A stretch of DNA of 10,637 bases from positions 4,618 to 15,254 of the forward strand of contig DOEZ01000609.1 of the NCBI GenBank assembly GCA_003532715.1, written 5' to 3'. The notes under the pieces are model-generated. The model saw nothing but the letters and a program-made list of their open reading frames with translations. It did not search any database and was not told the DNA's origin. The stretch's first letter is position 1. Each line of letters starts with the position of its first letter. Below are positions 7,168 to 10,637 of this stretch, one piece after another. The stretch is from Planctomycetaceae bacterium. GTDB lineage: Bacteria; Planctomycetota; Planctomycetia; Pirellulales; Thermoguttaceae. The position numbers and the translations under genes were made by a program.

Positions 7168-7587
7168 ATGACGCGCCGTCACGCAATCAAGGTCAATCCG
7201 AACGACTGCGAGCCGATCGTTCTTTCGCAACGCGTCAACTTCAAGATGGTCGATCCGACGACCGTTGGATCCGAACATCTCACTTTCGGAATGGTCGTCG
7301 TCGAACCCGGCGGAACGTGCGAGCCCGGCCATAAGCACGACGACCAGGAGGAGATATTCTTCTGTCTGACGGGCAACGGCGTGGTGATTGCCGACGACGA
7401 CCACAAAGAGATCCCCATTGGTCCGAAAGACGCCGTGTTCTTTCCTATGGGGACCTTCCACTCGATCAAGAATCCGAACAAAACCCCGCTCGAAGCGTTA
7501 TGGATCATTTCTCCCGCCGGATGGGTTTTCGATCGCAATCCCGATATGAAAAGACAGGCTGAAGCAGGCATCTCCGCGGACGGCTAG
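7168..7587 (+). CDS. Single-domain cupin protein
   Basis: This is a 139-residue one-domain cupin (Cupin_2 type). Both conserved motifs are intact: motif 1 with PGHKHDDQEE (His55, His57, Glu61 or Glu62) and motif 2 with FFPMGTFHSIKN (Pro93, Gly95, His98, Asn102). These three His and one Glu would bind a divalent metal at the centre of the barrel. No signal peptide is seen, so it should be cytoplasmic. The ATG at 7168 is preferred over the in-frame ATG at 7123 because GGAG lies six bases before it, and the longer version adds only low-complexity residues. As first gene of the probable operon, it may be a sugar isomerase or epimerase, or a small-molecule-binding protein serving the transketolase pathway. 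Cupins are too diverse for the sequence to give the activity; mono-cupins of unknown function are the default class. Confidence 0.88.
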   Translation: MTRRHAIKVNPNDCEPIVLSQRVNFKMVDPTTVGSEHLTFGMVVVEPGGTCEPGHKHDDQEEIFFCLTGNGVVIADDDHKEIPIGPKDAVFFPMGTFHSIKNPNKTPLEALWIISPAGWVFDRNPDMKRQAEAGISADG

Positions 7588-7671
7588 ACCCGGCGGGAAT
7601 GGTTGGGCGCAATGGAGAGGATGCGAAACGCGGCCGGCGTTATGGAATGTCAAAAGAAGCGAGCGGCACGA

Positions 7672-7690
7672 GTCGGACTTCGAGGCCGAC
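7672..7690. promoter_or_regulatory. Imperfect palindrome upstream of the XRE-cupin regulator gene, possible operator
   Basis: GTCGG (7672-7676) and CCGAC (7686-7690) form an inverted repeat with a nine-base centre, and CGAG/CTCG just outside is also roughly symmetrical. It lies about 35 bases before the regulator's start in the 138-base gap after the cupin gene. Autoregulation by XRE proteins at such sites is common, but a five-base repeat in GC-rich DNA can arise by chance. Confidence 0.18.
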
Positions 7691-7725
7691 ACACTCGACA
7701 CACGTCAACGTAATGGAGTCTGGCA

Positions 7726-8313
7726 ATGAAGACACCCAAGAGGGCTGAATCGCGTCGTCACGCTCCAACGAGCGTCGGCGCGCGGTTGCGGCAGCTTCGA
7801 TTACAGCGAGGATTGAGCATTGTGCAACTCGCCCGGCAGGTCGACGTTACCGGCGGTTTGATTTCCCAAGTCGAAAACGATCAAGCCGATCCTTCGCTCA
7901 CGACTTTGCGCAAGATTGCGCACGCGCTGGACGTGCCGATCTTCTACTTCTTTCTTTCAGAGGACACGGAGCCGGAAGTACGATCCGCCCACAATCGCTA
8001 CATGCTCGATAGCCGCGAACAGGGCGTCCGGCACGAGTTCATTTCCGATCCGAACGAGGCGACGATCGAATTCACGATGATCGAAGCGCAACCCGGTTCA
8101 TCGAGCGGGCTCGAGCAAGACTCGCACCCGGGCACGGAATGCGCCTTGGTCCTGCAAGGACGAGTGGTCCTCGAAATCGACGACCGGTTCTACGAACTCA
8201 AGAAGAACGACTCCATTACCTTCGATTCGCTCCGACCCCACCGCTGGGTCAACCAGGGAAGAACCGTCCTGAAGTTTGTGTCGGTTACGTCCTGCTCGCC
8301 GCGAGGAAACTAG
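7726..8313 (+). CDS. XRE-family transcriptional regulator with C-terminal cupin domain
   Basis: This 195-residue regulator binds DNA through an N-terminal XRE/HTH_3 domain (residues about 17-75): GARLRQLRLQRGLSIVQLA, then the recognition region GGLISQVENDQADPSLTTLRK and HALDVPIFYFF. A short linker leads to a cupin domain (about 118-190) with His134, Glu138 and His172 in the expected positions, which in this class senses a small ligand or metal-bound metabolite. The ATG at 7726 has GGAG seven bases upstream. The length and order are standard for the XRE-cupin class, whose members usually control neighbouring catabolic genes. It lies 138 bases after the cupin gene and only six bases before the transketolase N-terminal subunit, whose ribosome binding site falls within its last codons, so the two are probably translationally coupled. 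The effector is most likely a substrate or intermediate of the pathway encoded downstream (inference). Confidence 0.92.
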   Translation: MKTPKRAESRRHAPTSVGARLRQLRLQRGLSIVQLARQVDVTGGLISQVENDQADPSLTTLRKIAHALDVPIFYFFLSEDTEPEVRSAHNRYMLDSREQGVRHEFISDPNEATIEFTMIEAQPGSSSGLEQDSHPGTECALVLQGRVVLEIDDRFYELKKNDSITFDSLRPHRWVNQGRTVLKFVSVTSCSPRGN

Positions 8314-8319
8314 TCGTTC

Positions 8320-9153
8320 ATGGAACACATAGCACGAAACACCGACGTCGACTCGTTGCGCGAGATCGCCCGCCAACTGAGAATCGACGCGCTGAAGATG
8401 ATTCACCTCGCGGGGGGAGGGCATCCGGGCGGATCGCTGTCGGCGGCCGACCTGATCGTGTCGCTCTATTTCCGGGTCATGAACATTCGGCCCGGCGAAC
8501 CCGACTGGCCCGATCGAGACCGATTCGTTCTGTCGAAGGGCCACGGCTGTCCGATCCTCTATGCGACGCTCGCGCGGCTTGGCTATTTCGATCGCGCCCA
8601 TCTCGACACGCTCCGCAAGCTCGGCAGCATTTTGCAGGGGCATCCCGACATGAAGCGCACGCCCGGGCTGGACACGACGACGGGCTCCCTCGGCCAAGGG
8701 CTATCCATCGGGCTCGGCATGGCCCTGATGGGCAAGCTTTCGGCGCGGCCGTACCGCGTTTTTGTCATGTTGGGATGTGGCGAACTCGACGAAGGCCAGG
8801 TGTGGGAGGCCGCGATGTGCGCGGCCAAATACAAGACAAACAATTTGCTCGCAATCATCGACTACAACCAGTTGCAGCTCGACGGCACGAATGATGAGAT
8901 CATGCCGCTGGAACCGCTCGACGACAAATGGCGCAGTTTCGGTTGGAATGCCATTCGCATCGACGGCCACGACTTCGAGGCAATTCTCGAAGCGTATGCT
9001 CAAGCGGCCGCCCACGAACAAGGTCCGACCGTGATCATCGCGAAAACCGTGAAGGGCAAGGGAGTCTCCTTCATGGAAGACCAATTGGATTGGCACGGGA
9101 GAGCCCCGTCCGACAAACAACTCGAATCGGCTCTCAGGGAGTTGGAAGTATGA
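8320..9153 (+). CDS. Transketolase, N-terminal (pyrophosphate-binding) subunit, first copy
   Basis: This 277-residue protein is the thiamine-diphosphate pyrophosphate-domain half of a split transketolase, which moves a two-carbon ketol unit between sugars together with the next gene's product. Conserved active-site histidines are present: GGHPGG (His35), SKGHGCPILYA (His75) and GHPD (His108), followed by TGSLGQGLS. The cofactor motif reads GCGELDEGQVWEAAM (152-166) and ends with DYNQLQLDG (Asn183). Transketolases usually have GDGE here, so the Mg-binding Asp is replaced by Cys153, while the 30-residue distance to Asn183 is kept. The ATG at 8320 has GAGGAA twelve bases upstream, six bases after the regulator stop. 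Its stop codon overlaps the start of the C-terminal subunit (ATGA). It could be a specialised enzyme for an unusual ketose rather than the pentose-phosphate enzyme. If Cys really prevents metal binding, it may be inactive or altered. Confidence 0.93.
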   Translation: MEHIARNTDVDSLREIARQLRIDALKMIHLAGGGHPGGSLSAADLIVSLYFRVMNIRPGEPDWPDRDRFVLSKGHGCPILYATLARLGYFDRAHLDTLRKLGSILQGHPDMKRTPGLDTTTGSLGQGLSIGLGMALMGKLSARPYRVFVMLGCGELDEGQVWEAAMCAAKYKTNNLLAIIDYNQLQLDGTNDEIMPLEPLDDKWRSFGWNAIRIDGHDFEAILEAYAQAAAHEQGPTVIIAKTVKGKGVSFMEDQLDWHGRAPSDKQLESALRELEV

Positions 9154-10127
9154 TTGCCGATCGATTCGCGGGCGTCGAAAGAATTCCGACGCGAAATGCC
9201 TACGGACAGGCCCTGGTCGAATTGGGACGAGTCGATCCGCGCGTCGTGGTCTTTGAAGCCGATATTTCAAAGAGCACGCAGACCTATCGTTTTGCGGAGG
9301 CTTTTCCCGACCGTTTCTTCAACGTCGGCGTTGCGGAACAAAACATGATGGCCGCGGCCGCCGGCGCCGCTACCTGCGGCAATATCGCCTTCGTCAGCAC
9401 CTATGCCGTCTTTGGCAGCATGCGGGCGTGCGAGCAATTGCGCACCAGCGTCGCCTATCCGAAGCTGAACGTCAACGTCGCGGTCAGTCACGCGGGTCTG
9501 ACCGCCTACGATGACGGGGTCACGCATCAGGCCGTCGAAGACATGGGGATCGTCCGAACGATCCCAAACATGACCGTCGTGCAACCCTGCGACGGGCCGA
9601 GCACGCGCAAAACCGTCCTCGCGGCCGTCGAGATCGACGGGCCGGTCTATATCCGCCTGACGCGAATCGGAATGCCGACCATCTATCCGGCCGATTTCGA
9701 CTTCGAGATCGGCCGAGCAATCCGGCTTCGGGAAGGCAAGGACGTCACGATCGTCGCGGTGGGCGACATGGTGTGCCAGGCCCTCCTGGCCGCGGACGAG
9801 CTGGCGGCCGAGGGTATCGAGGCGGACGTGCTCGACATGCACACGATCAAGCCGCTCGACGAAACGGCCCTGCTGGAATCGGCCGCCAAGACACGTGCCG
9901 TCGTCACGGCCGAGGACCACAACATCCTCAACGGACTGGGCAGCGCGGTCGCCGAAACTCTGGGCGAAACGCTGCCGACACCGATGCGGCGCATTGGCCT
10001 TCGCGACACGTTTGGCGAGAGCGGCGGCTACGAGGAGTTGCTGAAACATTTCGGACTGAGCGCTTGGCACGTGGCCAACGCCGCTCGAGGCGTAATCGAA
10101 CGGAAGAAGTCGGCTTCACGCACATGA
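9150..10127 (+). CDS. Transketolase, C-terminal (pyrimidine-binding) subunit, first copy
   Basis: This 325-residue protein supplies the aminopyrimidine-binding domain and the C-terminal domain of the split transketolase. The catalytic Glu that activates the cofactor is Glu63 in FFNVGVAEQNMM, and the conserved segments FVSTYAVFGSMRACEQLRTS (81-100), VSHAGLTAYDDGVTHQAVED (112-131) and IPNMTVVQPCD (138-148) are present. The last third (about 190-315) holds the regulatory-type domain: KDVTIVAVGDMV, LDMHTIKPLD and a final GLRDTFGESGGYEELL. The start ATG at 9150 lies inside the stop of the N-terminal subunit (ATGA overlap, GGA just upstream), the normal arrangement for coupled synthesis of the two halves in equal amounts. 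Length is typical of such subunits. The main uncertainty is substrate: DXP-synthase-like proteins have the same domain order, but separate N and C subunits point to the transketolase-like group. Confidence 0.93.
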   Translation: MIADRFAGVERIPTRNAYGQALVELGRVDPRVVVFEADISKSTQTYRFAEAFPDRFFNVGVAEQNMMAAAAGAATCGNIAFVSTYAVFGSMRACEQLRTSVAYPKLNVNVAVSHAGLTAYDDGVTHQAVEDMGIVRTIPNMTVVQPCDGPSTRKTVLAAVEIDGPVYIRLTRIGMPTIYPADFDFEIGRAIRLREGKDVTIVAVGDMVCQALLAADELAAEGIEADVLDMHTIKPLDETALLESAAKTRAVVTAEDHNILNGLGSAVAETLGETLPTPMRRIGLRDTFGESGGYEELLKHFGLSAWHVANAARGVIERKKSASRT

Positions 10128-10221
10128 CGCCCCTTGCGATTGGTCGCTCGGTAACGAGTCGGCCGACCGTGGGAGTGCGTTGGATGTTGAGGCCCCATGC
10201 CACCAAGGAGTATCCGCCACC

Positions 10222-10637
10222 ATGAGTGTTATCGATATGCCCTCATTGGAAGTCGTACAGGATCTGACACGCTGGAGTCGGTTGTTGCGCTACGACGCGC
10301 TTCGGATGATTTCCATGGCCAACTCGGGTCATCCGGGCGGCTGTATGTCGATGGCGGATATCTTGTCGTGTCTTTATTTCCATGTGCTGCGGGTCGATCC
10401 CGCGCGGCCCGACTGGCCGGACCGCGATCGTTTCATTCTCTCGAAGGGACACTGCGCCCCGATACTCTATGCCGCGCTGGCCCGCAGAGGTTTCTTTCCG
10501 CTCGAACACCTCAAAACGTTGCGACAGATCGGCAGCGACCTGCACGGCCACCCGGACATCCGGACGCCCGGGGTTGACATGACGAGCGGCTGTCTGGGCC
10601 AAGGTCTTTCGGCGGCGGTCGGAATGGCGTTGGCGGG
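10222..10637 (+). CDS. Transketolase, N-terminal subunit, second copy (3' end outside window)
   Basis: The visible 138 residues are a second split-transketolase N-terminal subunit, interrupted by the window edge. ATG 10222 has AAGGAG eleven bases upstream. The family histidines are at 37 (SGHPGG), 77 (SKGHCAPILYA) and 110 (HGHPD), and TSGCLGQGLS follows. By hand count about 75 of 117 aligned residues match the first copy, so the two genes are clear paralogues but not a recent duplication. They differ at substrate-proximal places: NSGHPGGCMSMAD here, as in classical transketolases, against GGGHPGGSLSAAD in copy one, and SKGHCA against SKGHGC. The TPP motif GDGE lies beyond the edge and cannot be checked. 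It follows the first pair by 94 bases and is expected to continue into its own C-terminal subunit. Confidence 0.93.
   Translation, partial: MSVIDMPSLEVVQDLTRWSRLLRYDALRMISMANSGHPGGCMSMADILSCLYFHVLRVDPARPDWPDRDRFILSKGHCAPILYAALARRGFFPLEHLKTLRQIGSDLHGHPDIRTPGVDMTSGCLGQGLSAAVGMALA

Noticed and set aside
9267..10070. Minus-strand open frame of about 267 codons opposite the transketolase C subunit
   Set aside because: It mirrors conserved transketolase codons and has no motif of its own.
1..10637. CRISPR arrays, insertion sequences, rRNA genes, phage defence genes
   Set aside because: No regularly spaced repeats, transposase motifs or ribosomal RNA sequence were seen on either strand.

Overview
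The window looks like chromosomal DNA from a GC-rich, free-living bacterium, most likely a planctomycete (Pirellulales-like). The reasons are the dense and mostly non-overlapping genes on both strands, an exported GH172/DUF2961 protein of a type common in that phylum, weak or U-poor terminators, and a tRNA without an encoded CCA. This assignment is inference from gene content and style, not from a marker gene.

Layout. (1) 1-726, plus strand: the 3' part of an alpha/beta-hydrolase with a complete Ser-Asp-His triad, open at the left edge. (2) 787-3162, minus strand: a 791-residue signalling protein with an N-terminal degenerate HD-GYP domain, a PAS domain, an intact GGDEF domain with an I-site, and an unassigned C-terminal region. 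(3) 3607-4470, plus strand: a fumarylacetoacetate-hydrolase-family enzyme with all metal and catalytic residues, followed by hairpins, then a promoter and a tRNA-Ala(GGC) gene at 4613-4685. (4) 4898-6568, minus strand: an exported GH172 (DUF2961) protein. A near-perfect inverted repeat flanked by A and T runs lies between it and the tRNA. (5) 7168-10637, plus strand: a probable metabolic operon. It holds a one-domain cupin, an XRE-HTH/cupin regulator, a split transketolase (N-terminal then C-terminal subunit, overlapping as ATGA), and the start of a second transketolase N-terminal subunit that runs off the right edge.

How the genes fit together. The left half is a set of unrelated single genes. 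The right third reads as one regulated unit for ketose or other carbohydrate metabolism: a cupin (possible sugar isomerase or small-molecule-binding protein), a regulator whose cupin domain may sense the substrate, and two tandem split transketolases. Tandem split transketolases next to a dedicated sugar regulator recall pathways in which a specialised transketolase cleaves an unusual ketose or its phosphate, such as D-apiose or sulfoquinovose catabolism. The substrate here cannot be read from the sequence. The most striking single detail is that the first N-terminal subunit has Cys where the thiamine-diphosphate motif normally has the Mg-binding Asp (GCGE instead of GDGE), with the rest of the motif intact.
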